The notes below the pieces were generated by a model, which was given only the letters and a program-made list of their open reading frames with translations, did not search any database and was not told the origin of the DNA. Positions 22,813 to 32,900 of a stretch of DNA of 45,877 nt are shown one piece after another. The stretch's first letter is position 1; every line of letters begins with the position of its first letter. The stretch is from an uncultured Acidobacteriota bacterium. GTDB taxonomy: Bacteria > Acidobacteriota > Terriglobia > UBA7540. The stretch lies in assembly GCA_937900045.1 (NCBI GenBank), contig CALCEB010000055.1, positions 1 to 45,877 of the forward strand. The letters run 5' to 3'. A program made the position numbers and the translations under genes.

Positions 22813-23457
22813 ATGTGTATGAAAACAATGGACTGCCCATTTCCAAAGCTCTATGCCATAATCGACGCCGCCCAAAGCCGGGCACGTTCGCTCGAGCTTT
22901 TGTCTCAAATCTTGCTGGATGCGGGGGTGAAACTGATTCAGTACCGCGACAAGCAGTCCTCGTCTCGGGAAGTCTACGAGGTGAGCCGGGAATTGGCCCG
23001 GAGGGCGGCAAGCCAAGGTGGACTCTTGATTGTGAATGACCGTGCAGACATTGCTCTTGCCGCAGGCGCTAGTGGCGTTCACGTTGGCCAAGACGATCTG
23101 CCACCGGACCTCGCGCGGAAAATACTGGGCAGCAGCAAGATGGTGGGCTTCTCCACCCACAACATGGACCAGTTGAAGGATGCGGACCGGCAGCCGGTGG
23201 ACTATATTGCGCTGGGTCCGATCTTCACCACCCAGAGCAAGGATCGTCCCGATCCGGTGGTGGGACTTGACCTGTTGCTTCAAGCCCGGAAGTTGACCCG
23301 GAAGCCGCTGGTGGCTATCGGCGGGATTACGCTGGAAACCACCCCCGCCGTTATCGAGGCCGGAGCGGACTCCGTGGCTGTGATTCATGACCTGATGTCC
23401 GCCGATGATCCCGGCCGGCGTGCCAGGGAGTATTTGAAAGTGCTGGGCGGAGTTTGA
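22813..23457 (+). CDS. thiE: Thiamine-phosphate synthase
   Basis: 214 residues, TIM barrel. It joins hydroxymethylpyrimidine pyrophosphate and thiazole phosphate to give thiamine phosphate. Family motifs are visible in order: IQYRDK near residue 40, VNDRADIALAAGASGVHVGQ and DDLPP near 75-98, GFSTHN, then YIALGPIFTTQSK and AIGGIT near 160-165. The first ATG (22813) has AAGGA about 12 nt upstream; a second in-frame ATG lies two codons later. No other thi genes and no TPP riboswitch are visible. Confidence 0.94.
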   Translation: MCMKTMDCPFPKLYAIIDAAQSRARSLELLSQILLDAGVKLIQYRDKQSSSREVYEVSRELARRAASQGGLLIVNDRADIALAAGASGVHVGQDDLPPDLARKILGSSKMVGFSTHNMDQLKDADRQPVDYIALGPIFTTQSKDRPDPVVGLDLLLQARKLTRKPLVAIGGITLETTPAVIEAGADSVAVIHDLMSADDPGRRAREYLKVLGGV

Positions 23458-23559
23458 GTCCCAGCGGCGACTTTGGAATGAAAGCGGCATGGGTTGCCGT
23501 CGAAGGCCGCGCTGCGCCGCCCAGGGTCACATTTTAAGACATGAGAAGGGACAAGTCTG

Positions 23560-25131
23560 ATGGCCAATTTGCTGGCAAGGAAGCCGATCGAAGACATTAT
23601 GGCAGAGGCTGGGGAGACGGGCGAGCGATCCCTCCGGCGTACCCTGGGTCCGACCAACCTGATCACGCTGGGCATCGGCGCCATCATTGGCACTGGCATC
23701 TTTGTGCTCACTGGACCGGTGGCTGCCACCGCCGCAGGCCCTGCCATCGTGCTTTCCTTCATCATCGCCGGCATTGGCTGCGCTTTTGCAGGACTCTGTT
23801 ATGCCGAGTTGGCTGCCCTGCTTCCCGTTGCCGGCAGTTCCTACAGTTACACCTACGCGATGCTGGGGGAGATCGTGGCCTGGGTCATTGGCTGGGCGCT
23901 GGTACTGGAGTACGCGTTCGGCGCCGCCACCGTGGCCGTGGGCTGGAGCGGCTACGTCAGCAGCTTTCTTCAGGATCTCGGCATCCACATCCCTCCTTCC
24001 GTCTCCTACGCGCCGGGAACGAAGGTGGTGTGGTACCAGGGCCGGTGGGCGCCGCTGTCCACGGTGGCAATGAACATTCATCACGGACTGGCGGCTCTGC
24101 CCGTGGTGGTCTCGCGATACGATCTGATGGCCTTGGTCGGCATCCTCATCATGACCGCAGTGCTGGTGAAGGGCATTAAGGAATCAGCCAATCTGAATAC
24201 CGTAATCGTAATTGTGAAGGTTGCGGTGCTGCTGGTTTTCATCGGCCTCGGAATCGAATTCCTGGCTGGTCACATGACGGTGGCCACGGCCAACTGGCAC
24301 CCCTTCATCCCGCCCAACACCGGGCACTTCGGCGAGTTCGGCTGGAGCGGCGTGTTGCGGGGGGCCGGCATCATCTTTTTTGCTTACATCGGTTTTGATG
24401 CCGTTTCCACCGCGGCTCAGGAGGCCAGCAATCCCGGGCGCGACATGCCCATCGGCATTCTGGGGTCGCTCGTCATCTGCACGATCTTGTATATCCTGGT
24501 CGCCATTGTCCTTACCGGCCTCGCCCCCTACAACCGTCTGAACGTGGCCGATCCCATCGCATTGGGGATCGATGTCACGGGTATCAAGTGGGGCGCCCTT
24601 TTGGTCAAGATTGGCGCCATCGGCGGCCTGACTTCGACCATGCTGGTGATGCTGCTGGGGCAGAGCCGGGTCTTTTTCACTATGGCGCACGATGGCCTGC
24701 TCTGGAACTGGGCCTGCAAGGTCCATCCCAAACTGCGGACCCCCTACATCTCGACCACGGTCATCGGTATCTGCGTGGCCCTGCTCGCCGCCTTGTTGCC
24801 CATTTCAACCCTGGACGAGCTGACCAGTATCGGCACGCTCTTTGCTTTCACCGTCGTCTGCGCCGCCGTCTGGATTCTGCGCCGGAAGCAACCCAGCCTG
24901 TACCGGCCGTTCAGAACTCCCTGGGTGCCTTTTGTCCCAATCATGGGCATGGTGATCTCGATGCTCATGATGTTTTCGCTCCACCTGCTGACCTGGGAGG
25001 TCTTCCTGATCTGGCTGACGGTCGGTCTGGTTGTGTATTTCCTCTACGGGATCAGGCACAGCAAGTTGCGGCAGGAAGCCCCGGCCAGCGTGGGAGCCGC
25101 GCCCCAGCCCGCGGCAGGCGGCGACGTGTAA
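23560..25131 (+). CDS. APC-family amino acid permease
   Basis: 523 residues with about 12 membrane helices. The N-terminal APC signature (GIGAIIGTGIFVLTGPVAA) contains the Gly-rich unwound part of helix 1 that binds the amino-acid backbone. Helix 6 has IIFFAYIGFDAVSTAAQEAS. A large extracellular loop (about 150-180) resembles that of cationic amino acid transporters, so Lys/Arg or broad specificity is plausible but not proven. AAGGGA lies about 10 nt before the ATG. The C-terminus is short and Ala/Pro-rich. It stands alone, 100 bp after thiE. Confidence 0.92.
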   Translation: MANLLARKPIEDIMAEAGETGERSLRRTLGPTNLITLGIGAIIGTGIFVLTGPVAATAAGPAIVLSFIIAGIGCAFAGLCYAELAALLPVAGSSYSYTYAMLGEIVAWVIGWALVLEYAFGAATVAVGWSGYVSSFLQDLGIHIPPSVSYAPGTKVVWYQGRWAPLSTVAMNIHHGLAALPVVVSRYDLMALVGILIMTAVLVKGIKESANLNTVIVIVKVAVLLVFIGLGIEFLAGHMTVATANWHPFIPPNTGHFGEFGWSGVLRGAGIIFFAYIGFDAVSTAAQEASNPGRDMPIGILGSLVICTILYILVAIVLTGLAPYNRLNVADPIALGIDVTGIKWGALLVKIGAIGGLTSTMLVMLLGQSRVFFTMAHDGLLWNWACKVHPKLRTPYISTTVIGICVALLAALLPISTLDELTSIGTLFAFTVVCAAVWILRRKQPSLYRPFRTPWVPFVPIMGMVISMLMMFSLHLLTWEVFLIWLTVGLVVYFLYGIRHSKLRQEAPASVGAAPQPAAGGDV

Positions 25132-25140
25132 AGGGTTATG

Positions 25141-25261
25141 CATGATGGCATAAGTCGGCGACGCCCGGTTCTGTAGCGCCGGTCTATGACCGGCGGATTT
25201 CGCCGCTCATAGAGCGGCGCTACAGCAAATGCCCGCCGCTGACTTACGATCGTGTGAATAG
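25141..25261. repeat. Composite REP element, CTGTAGCG family
   Basis: Core 25171-25225: CTGTAGCGCCGGTCTATGACCGGCG and its inverted counterpart CGCCGCTCATAGAGCGGCGCTACAG. Outer arms ataagtcggcg and cgctgacttac are inverted. The same outer arms occur at 34.17 kb and a relative at 35.0 kb. Confidence 0.8.
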
Positions 25262-25418
25262 AGTTCAGGACTTGCTGGAAAGGATTCCGATACCAGGCTT
25301 TGACGAATCCCATGGCATGAGGAAAACGATTCGCCAAGAACGCCACACCCGTTCTGTGACCCTAATGGTCGTCCAGGAAGAGTTCGTGTGCAGTCGAGGC
25401 TAATGGACTATTTTCGTC

Positions 25419-27503
25419 ATGACGCTTAAACCCCTAGCTCGCGAGTATCGCGCTCACCGGCTGGCCCGGTTCACCTGCTGGGCCCTGATTTATGGCGCCG
25501 CCCTGGAGCTTGACCGGCTCATCATGGGCCGGGCGCCTGGCATTCTGTGGTTCGTGTTCTGGGTCGCCGTTATCCCGGGTGTGATTTACTACCTGTTCCG
25601 CCTTGGCAGGATTGTGAAGAACTGGCTGCTTTGGGGTTTGCGCCAGCGTTTGATCGTGACCTACGTTTTCATTGCCTTCGTTCCAGTCATTTTGATCCTC
25701 GCTCTGGCCGGGCTCGGCGCGTTCATCCTCTATGGACAGTTTGCCGCCTTCCTCGTGAGCCAACATTTGAACAATCACGTGGATGAGCTAGTTCAACTCA
25801 ACCGTGTCGTTGCGCACGAAGCCCTTCATTCAAGCGCAGCTTCACCGGAAGTCCTGCTGGATGAGTTGCACAAATTCTACACCACGGACCTTTCCGAATA
25901 TTCCTCCAGTTATCCTGGCCTTGAAGTCACCCTTTACGCCGCCCACCAGGAAAGGTCATTTGAACTGACCGGGAAGGATCTGAAGACCGCCGTTTCGATC
26001 CCCAATTGGTTGCGGCAAGAAGGCAAGGAGGAATTTAAAGCGGTTGTGAAGGATCCCCGGGGCATCTTTCTCCGTGCTGTCGAACGCGAGAAGACGCGGG
26101 TGGGTAACCTGACCATCATTCTCTCATTGCCGGTCACACCCTCGCTGTTGGATATGGCCGGCGCCGGGATTGGTCCGGTTTCTGTATTTACCTTTGGCAA
26201 AAGTACGTCGCAACAGAAACAGTTGGACACTCAAAGAAATGTCCAATTGGAAACTTCCGAGGGTAATTTCCTTTCCCGCGGCAGCATCCGCTCCGCCCAT
26301 GTCCAGATTCCCCAAGCTCACAGCATCCTGGATATGTCAGTTTTTGGCTTCTCGGCGCTGGACGCAGTGGATTGGTCGCAGGTCCGGGCCAAGACCGATA
26401 GTCCTCTCATTCTGGTTCGTGTCTATTCGCGCCCCACGGCTTTGAACACGCGGCTGCTGGCGACTCTGGGAAGCCTTTCCAGCATCCCGGTCACGTTATT
26501 TGTATTCGTGGCATTGGTGCTGCTGGTCATCGAGCTGGTGGCGCTCATCATCGGTGTGCAGCTTACGCGCTCCATCACCACCACCGTCGATAAGCTGCAC
26601 GATGCCACGGAGAAGGTGAAGTCCGGAGACTTTTCCCACCGCATCAACCTGCCAGCGCGAGACCAACTCAGCTCGCTGGGGGTCGCTTTTGACAGTATGA
26701 CGGCAGCCGTCGAGCGGCTTCTCGAGGAATCCAAGGAAAAATCCCGGTTGGAAAGCGAGTTGCAGATTGCTCGCGAAGTTCAGAACCAGTTATTCCCGCA
26801 GACCTTTCCGGAATTGCCCGGGCTGCGCCTCTTTGGCGTGTGCCACGCCGCCCGTGTGGTGAGCGGGGATTACTACGACTTCCTGAAAATCGCGCAAGCA
26901 AGCTTGGCCCTGGTTCTGGGAGATATCAGCGGCAAGGGAATCTCCGCCGCGCTCCTGATGGCGGCCGTCCAGTCTTCCATCCATGCCCAGTTCTTTGACG
27001 GAAATGCGCCGGGCGGGACTGGGCCCACCTTCCCGTTGTCACCGGCCGAAGTGGTGGCGCGCCTGAACCGGCAGCTTTATCAAAGTACGCCTCCCGAAAA
27101 ATATGCCACCTTCTTCTATGCGGTTTACGACGCCACCCGCCGTTTGCTCACCTATACCAATGCTGGTCACCCTCCCCCATTCCTCTTCCGCAACGGCTCC
27201 GTCCAACGTCTGGGAGAAGGCGGCACAGTGGTCGGGTTGTTTGAACGGGTAAGGTACGACCAGGCCGTAGTTCAACTCCAGCCGGGCGACCTGATCCTCG
27301 CATTCACCGATGGGATGACGGAGCCTCAAAACTCCTTCGGCGAGGAATTTGGTGAGGATCGTCTGGTGGAGGCAGCACGGCGCGCTCTTCACTCTACTTC
27401 GGAAGTGCTGGCTCAGGAAATTTACCGCTCGGTGACCGAGTGGACCGGAAGCCCCGAGCTGCAGGATGACATGACCATGGTCTTCGTCCACTCCGAAAAA
27501 TGA
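25419..27503 (+). CDS. Membrane-bound HAMP/PP2C-type serine phosphatase (RsbU/SpoIIE-like)
   Basis: 694 residues. Two to three N-terminal helices and an extracytoplasmic sensor region (about 110-340) are followed by a helix (LFVFVALVLLVIELVALIIG), a HAMP linker, a short coiled coil (LLEESKEKSRLESELQIARE) and a PP2C phosphatase. The phosphatase has VSGDYYDF and LGDISGKGISAALLMA for metal binding, TNAGHPPPFL, and DGMTEPQN near the end. Such enzymes dephosphorylate anti-anti-sigma factors and so release stress or envelope sigma factors. No anti-sigma partner lies nearby. The start has no clear ribosome binding site. Confidence 0.92.
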   Translation: MTLKPLAREYRAHRLARFTCWALIYGAALELDRLIMGRAPGILWFVFWVAVIPGVIYYLFRLGRIVKNWLLWGLRQRLIVTYVFIAFVPVILILALAGLGAFILYGQFAAFLVSQHLNNHVDELVQLNRVVAHEALHSSAASPEVLLDELHKFYTTDLSEYSSSYPGLEVTLYAAHQERSFELTGKDLKTAVSIPNWLRQEGKEEFKAVVKDPRGIFLRAVEREKTRVGNLTIILSLPVTPSLLDMAGAGIGPVSVFTFGKSTSQQKQLDTQRNVQLETSEGNFLSRGSIRSAHVQIPQAHSILDMSVFGFSALDAVDWSQVRAKTDSPLILVRVYSRPTALNTRLLATLGSLSSIPVTLFVFVALVLLVIELVALIIGVQLTRSITTTVDKLHDATEKVKSGDFSHRINLPARDQLSSLGVAFDSMTAAVERLLEESKEKSRLESELQIAREVQNQLFPQTFPELPGLRLFGVCHAARVVSGDYYDFLKIAQASLALVLGDISGKGISAALLMAAVQSSIHAQFFDGNAPGGTGPTFPLSPAEVVARLNRQLYQSTPPEKYATFFYAVYDATRRLLTYTNAGHPPPFLFRNGSVQRLGEGGTVVGLFERVRYDQAVVQLQPGDLILAFTDGMTEPQNSFGEEFGEDRLVEAARRALHSTSEVLAQEIYRSVTEWTGSPELQDDMTMVFVHSEK

Positions 27504-27530
27504 GCCGCGCTCGAGGCGTGAGGACCGCTC

Positions 27531-27724
27531 TAGTATTATTTTGTTAGGTTGAATCAGGCACTGTCAGGGCATGGCTTCAGCCATGCCAAATCCCAAGGCA
27601 AGGAGAAGCGGCTTTAGCCGCTGAGGGCCTCAGGGGCTAAAGCCCGAATCTCGGGACCACCGCCAACGGCATGGCTGAAGCCATGCCCTGACGTTGCGCC
27701 CAACGACCTAACGTAGTAATACTA
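27531..27724. mobile_element. MITE-like element with 130-bp palindromic core, copy 1
   Basis: Outer inverted ends TAGTATTATTTTGTTAGGTTG and its relative CCTAACGTAGTAATACTA. The core (27563-27692) starts and ends with inverted GTCAGGGCATGGC, each part of a GGCATGGC/GCCATGCC hairpin. Its centre holds further stems (GCGGCTTTAGCCGC). A second copy with a core of identical length lies upstream of padR. Confidence 0.75.
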
Positions 27725-27800
27725 AGCCGGCGGTGGAACTCCCGGTGCTGACTTGCGTCCGGTCTCGCCCAGGATCGCGGGCCAGTTTCGCAAAACCCCG

Positions 27801-28646
27801 CTACCAGTCAAAGCGTCTTCCCAGGATCATCTTGAGGATGAAGCGGTCCCGGTGATCGCCGGCGGAGGTCAATCCCCAGCCCGGTCCAATGTTGAATTCC
27901 CATTTCGGGCCGAAATTCAGGTTAATCACCGGAAAGATTTGGTGGGACTGGTCGTAGAACGGGTCGAATCCCAACGCCGATCCCAGCGAACTGTAGTATT
28001 CCACGCCCACGTTCACCAACTTGGTAATATTGAAAGTAGCGGTTCCCTGCGGGCTAAAAACGAAGCCCTTGTTCACATCCGGTCCTTGGAACGACCGGTC
28101 AAAGACTGGATTGATGGACCAATAGAATCTGCCCATTTGCTTGTCGATGATGGGCCGGATTTCCCACGTCCACGTGTTCATAGCGTATTGGGGTTTGGCA
28201 TAGCCGATTTCATTCGAAATACTGAGTCCTACTGGCCAATGCCACTTCTCAGGAATGGCGAAGCGGGGACGAATGTGATCGCCAACCCAACTGTATCCGT
28301 AGTGCGGAGTATAATTGGTGAATATATAGAACCCTGTTTCAAAGTAGTCCGTAAAGCCATGCGTGATCTCTACCGTCTCATGCAAGGAGTCCTGAGTCGG
28401 TAAGAAACTGCCTTCCGTCTGGGTGGTTCCACTGAAAGTGTAATTGCTGTGGAGTTCAAACATGGTGTTGTTGGGAGCAACCAGCTCGGACCCGTAAACC
28501 TGGATTTCATAGTTATCCTGGGCAAATGTCAGGCCGGATGCGATGCAGATCAGCAACATCGCCGCCGCGATTGCGCAAAGCCTGCGGCATATGCGCGGCC
28601 GCGGCAAGCCGATTGCGGAGCGGGATATTCTAGGCCAAAAAGTCAC
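27801..28646 (-). CDS. Predicted outer-membrane beta-barrel protein, unknown function
   Basis: 281 residues from GTG 28646, with GAGG 7 nt upstream. The signal peptide (IAAAMLLICIASGLTFAQ) is preceded by an unusually long Arg-rich n-region; a start within it is possible. The rest is alternating beta-strand pattern rich in Tyr, Trp and Phe (DYFETGFYIFTNYTPHYGYS; KWEFNIGPGWGLTSAGD) and ends in GRRFDW with a terminal Trp, as barrel proteins often do. It may be a small porin or a phenol-MetA-type barrel. No partner lies alongside. Confidence 0.78.
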   Translation of the reverse strand: MTFWPRISRSAIGLPRPRICRRLCAIAAAMLLICIASGLTFAQDNYEIQVYGSELVAPNNTMFELHSNYTFSGTTQTEGSFLPTQDSLHETVEITHGFTDYFETGFYIFTNYTPHYGYSWVGDHIRPRFAIPEKWHWPVGLSISNEIGYAKPQYAMNTWTWEIRPIIDKQMGRFYWSINPVFDRSFQGPDVNKGFVFSPQGTATFNITKLVNVGVEYYSSLGSALGFDPFYDQSHQIFPVINLNFGPKWEFNIGPGWGLTSAGDHRDRFILKMILGRRFDW

Positions 28647-28771
28647 GGTTACACCTCGAATTCAAGTTTCAGTGTTCTGGAGTTCCCAAGCATCGAAGCC
28701 TTCAATCTGCATCCATCCCGCGAGCGGGTGCCGGAGGGATGATCGCCGCGATGCCGGGAACAGGTAGAATG

Positions 28772-29719
28772 TTATTGCGAACCAAGCGAAGCTGCTCCCT
28801 CAAGGGCCGCGTAACTCGCCGTCATCTGCAGCGAGACCCGCCGGTCATCGAGAGAAACATCGAGCTCTTGAAAAGGGTTGGTCTGATTGGGATACATATT
28901 CTGCCAGGCGACGGATTGCAGCATCTTCAATCCATCCAGCACCTGCCGGAGGGTGCTGGCCGCCTGGCCGGAGTTGCAATCCATGGACACCTGCAAGTGG
29001 ACATTTTGGCCGGCATTCACCCGGTAGGAAAGCGCATTCACATCCTTCATGGTGCTGGTCCAATCGAGGGAAAGATTCTTCTGGCCCGGCATCCAGGCTG
29101 AGAACCATTTGGGGACGGCCGTCTTGACGGCCACTCCCCAGATCGGGGCATTGCCGCTGACCTCTCCAATCAGCTTGGAAAAAAGCGGGTCCGAACCCAG
29201 GTTGGGAGTGCTGCCGGAACGCGCCCGGTCCATCGCTTCGAGAGCGGTCAGCGTTCCAAACGCTCCAGAGTCCTTTCCCAAAATCAGGATGCACTGCGAT
29301 CCCGGGTCATTGGTCATGCAATAGGCCCGGTTATCACCGACCGGCTGGCTGTGGATGCTTTGGGCCTGGGCTTGCCGGGCAATAGCCTGGGGATCAAACC
29401 GCCCTCTCGCCAAGCCCTCCATCTTCATGGCGCTGGGCCCCGGCTCCCAACCCAGCAACAGCTCATCGATATCTCCCTCTTTTATTCCCAGCTTGGCCAG
29501 CGAATTTTCAAGCTTTTGCAGCTCAGCACCCACATAGCGCGCGCGCAGCACATTGTAATCCGGCAGGCTGCGGAGCACTGCCGGACGGGAGTATTCGACA
29601 GCCAAGGTCTGGGGCGGAAATCTGGCGAGCGCGTCTTTCGTGATCTGTTGACATTGGAGGAATCGGGGTGAGGCAAATGCCAGAAGAATCGAAGCTAGGC
29701 CGAATAAAAGCTTCTTCAT
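28772..29719 (-). CDS. Secreted protein of unknown function
   Basis: 315 residues from ATG 29719. The signal peptide (MKKLLFGLASILLAFASPRF) is followed by LQCQ, a poor lipobox, so lipidation is uncertain. The mature part is mixed alpha/beta; stretches such as LPDYNVLRARYVGAELQKLE and GDIDELLLGWEPGPSAMKME suggest two similar halves, of a kind I have seen in uncharacterised acidobacterial secreted proteins. Two cysteine pairs could form disulfides. It and the barrel gene next to it share direction, 125 bp apart. Confidence 0.72.
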   Translation of the reverse strand: MKKLLFGLASILLAFASPRFLQCQQITKDALARFPPQTLAVEYSRPAVLRSLPDYNVLRARYVGAELQKLENSLAKLGIKEGDIDELLLGWEPGPSAMKMEGLARGRFDPQAIARQAQAQSIHSQPVGDNRAYCMTNDPGSQCILILGKDSGAFGTLTALEAMDRARSGSTPNLGSDPLFSKLIGEVSGNAPIWGVAVKTAVPKWFSAWMPGQKNLSLDWTSTMKDVNALSYRVNAGQNVHLQVSMDCNSGQAASTLRQVLDGLKMLQSVAWQNMYPNQTNPFQELDVSLDDRRVSLQMTASYAALEGAASLGSQ

Positions 29720-29852
29720 GGGACCACAACCTTTCACACGGGCGCTTTCACCCTTGGAGATACCTGCGACAGACCGCCGCCTTCCAGCAGGTCACATCGC
29801 AAGCAAGAAGTTTACGAGGTAAAGAAGGGATGGTCAACGAAGGAGTGAAACA

Positions 29853-29886
29853 TAGGGGCGGCCCTTGTGGCCGCCCGTAGGCGGGC
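29853..29886. repeat. REP-type hairpin, GGGCGGCC family
   Basis: ATAGGGGCGGCCCTTGTGGCCGCCC with a second foot GTAGGCGGGCGC directly after. It is related to the hairpins near 4.2 and 14.05 kb. Confidence 0.55.
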
Positions 29887-29954
29887 GCAAATCCCGGGGC
29901 GGGCAGCCGCCGCTGCGCCCCCGCAACCATTGCCGTTGCTGCGAACCGAACGGC

Positions 29955-32900
29955 CTAATTCACCTTCAACCCAAGCTGAACGGTGTGACTCAACGTGCCG
30001 TCCGTTCCGGTCACCGCAATTCCGAAATTACCCGCAGGGGTACCGGTGGGTAGCGTTCCATTGCCTCCGCAGGAACTCCAAAACAGCAACATCAAAGTGA
30101 GAACGGCAAACAACAATGCGCCGGTTCTGAGAGCGCGCCGCGCTGCTCCAGGCGCTCGCCGCCGCGCCTCCGCAGTGAACAGAAGCATCAGAATGGCCAG
30201 AAAAATCATTCCTGCCAATTCGAATTTCCACCGGAAGAATGACGGAGGAACTCGGGGGTTGGTATCGGGGAAAGCGCCGCCGGAGCGGGCGGTGGTGGCA
30301 ACGGCCAGGGTCACGGTTTGGGCGCTGATCCCATCCAGGGTGACGGACTTAGGATTCAACGTGCAGGTGGAATCCGGCGGCGCGCCGGCGCAAGTCAGCG
30401 CCACGGATTGATTGAAGCCGGAAATTGGGCTGACGGTTACAGTGTATTGAGCCTGCCGGCCAGCGGTCACTGTAACCGAGGGCGGGTTGGCCGTAAATGC
30501 AAAGTCTTGCCCCGTACCGGTCATGCCGATGGTGTGAGGACTATTGGGACCGTTGTCGGTCACCGTCAGGGCGCCGAGCTGGTTTCCCGGACCCACCGGG
30601 GTAAAAGTGAGCGAAATGGTGCAATTTGATCCGGGCTGCACCGTCCCGGTAGTGCTTCCACTCCCGATGCAGGTGTTCGTCTCCGTAAATTCAGCGGAAG
30701 TGCCAATGGACGAGATGGAGAGAGGGTTTTCACCATCGTTGGTCAGCGTGACTGTTTGCGCTGAACTGGTAGTGGTGACTACCTGACTCGAAAATTTGAC
30801 GACTGCCGGAGAGAAACAGTCAACCGGCCCTGCTAAGCCTGTAAGCGAGGAGATGAAGACATCAGCATTCCCAGCGTTCTTAGGCTGGAAGGCATTACTG
30901 GTGACGGGAAAATTGTTGGAGGTTGTTTCCCCCACAATGACCGGATTGCCGGCCGGTGTCACGGCGATGCCGTTGCCAATGTCCTGAGAGATTCCCCCAA
31001 GGTAAGTGGAAAAGGCGAATGCGCAGCCTCCGGGCGAAAGCTTGGTAACAAAGGCGTCCGTGTTTCCACTGTACTTCGATTGGCCGGCAAGCGGGTTCAC
31101 TGTTGGGAAATTAGTGGAGCTCGTTTCGCCCGCGATGTAGGCCCGGTTTCCTTTATCCAACGCGATCGAACCGGCAATGTCCGTACCGGATCCACCCAAG
31201 TAGGTCGAGTAGACCAGCGCGCTGCCCAAAGGGTTCAATTTGGTGATGAAACCGTTGCTGGGTCCGCCACCAAAATTGGGCTGTGGCGCGTTCAACACTG
31301 GGAAATTCGTCGAACTTGTGGATCCCACTATGTAGGCATTGCCCGCAGCATCTACGGCAATGGCGCGTCCGGAATCCTGTCCCGTCCCTCCTAAATAGGT
31401 CGAGTAAGCAAGGCCGGCGCCGGATGGCTTGAGCTTGGTAACAAACGCGTTCTGATTTCCGCCGAAACTGGTTTGATAAGCGCCCGCAGTGGTTGGAAAG
31501 GCGTTCGAAGTGGTCTGGCCCGTGATGTAGGCGTTTCCCTTCGAATCAACCGCAATGGCGAAGCCATAATCTTGATTTAGACCGCCGAGGTATGTGGAGT
31601 AAACCAATCCTGCGCCGAGGGGCTTGAACTCTGTAACAAATATATTAAAGCTGCCTTTCAATGTTGACTGGTAAGGACTCTGTGTAGGGAAGTTTGAGGA
31701 ATTGGTTCGCCCGACGATGTAGGCGTCTCCCGAAGAATCCACGGCGATACCAAACGCGTCATCCTCTCCGGTACCACCCAAGTAAGTCGAGTAAGTCAGC
31801 GACGCGCCACCCGGAGGAAGCTCCGCCGCATAGACGTCCGGCAGTCCAGTGGAGCAACTCGAGCAGATTGGTTGGAAGGCATTGGATGACACCGGAAAGT
31901 CAGAAGAAAATGTCCGGCCATCGACGTAAATGTTACCCGCCGTGTCGAGTGCGATCCCGTTGCCATCATCTTCGGCGCTTCCGCCCAGGAACGTCGAAAA
32001 AACCAGTTTGCTTCCATCCGCACTCAGTTCAGTGATAAAAGCATCCGGCGTATTCGTCACGCAACTGGTGCAGGTGGACTGATACGCATTCTGTAAAGGG
32101 AAATTCGCGGAATCGGTGGTGCCGACAATATAAATATTGCCAGACGAATCCAGCACCACGTCGTCAGCCTGGTCATTGCTCGTGCCGCCAAGGTAGGTGG
32201 AGTAGCTCAAAGTGGGGTCGATCACCAATGGTTTCGTCTTGTCATAAGCATCCCAGGCGAAACTTACCTGGTTGTTCCGGCCCACCCGATAGCGGCCGCT
32301 CAGAACTTTGGCTCCGGACATTGCCAAGCTGGCCTTGTCGCCAGCTTCCAAGTTCGAAGGATTAGCTGTCGAAGGCTGATAAACCACCGGCTTGTGGAAT
32401 TCAAGCTGGTTGCCCTTCATTTGCACAATCAAGTTGCCTTGGGGGTCAATCCGGAGCTCAGGGTCATGAGCCGTTGCCGCCACCCTCTCAAAGCTCCATC
32501 GGATTTTCCCGGGGTTGGCTCCGGGCGCCACCACAAAATCGTACTCAAGCTGGCCGGGATTGCCGAAGTAAACCAGGTCTACACCGGGGTAGACGTTGCG
32601 GTAGCGAACTCGCGCGAACTGCGGGACGTGGGTCCGCCAGTGACGGGGGTTGGCGCCGATGAAGTAATTGCTTCTTCCCGGAAGTTGCTGCTCGCCGGAG
32701 ACTTGCGCTGCGCGGTTTTCTCCAACCAGCTCCATCCGTAGAACGGAGGGAGCTTCCTGGATGGTTCGAGGAGCGGCTTTTCTTATTGCCGGGGAGGAAT
32801 CCGCGCTTGCCCTGAGTTTTCCAAAAAATGCCGGGGCGGAGGGGTCGGGCAGGGCCAGCACTGCGCCCTCCCGTTCGAGCAAAAGGGTGAATCCTCTGTC

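Noticed and set aside
22813..22830. TPP riboswitch upstream of thiE
   Set aside because: The upstream region is a RAYT-derived element; no THI-box (CUGAGA) pattern was seen.
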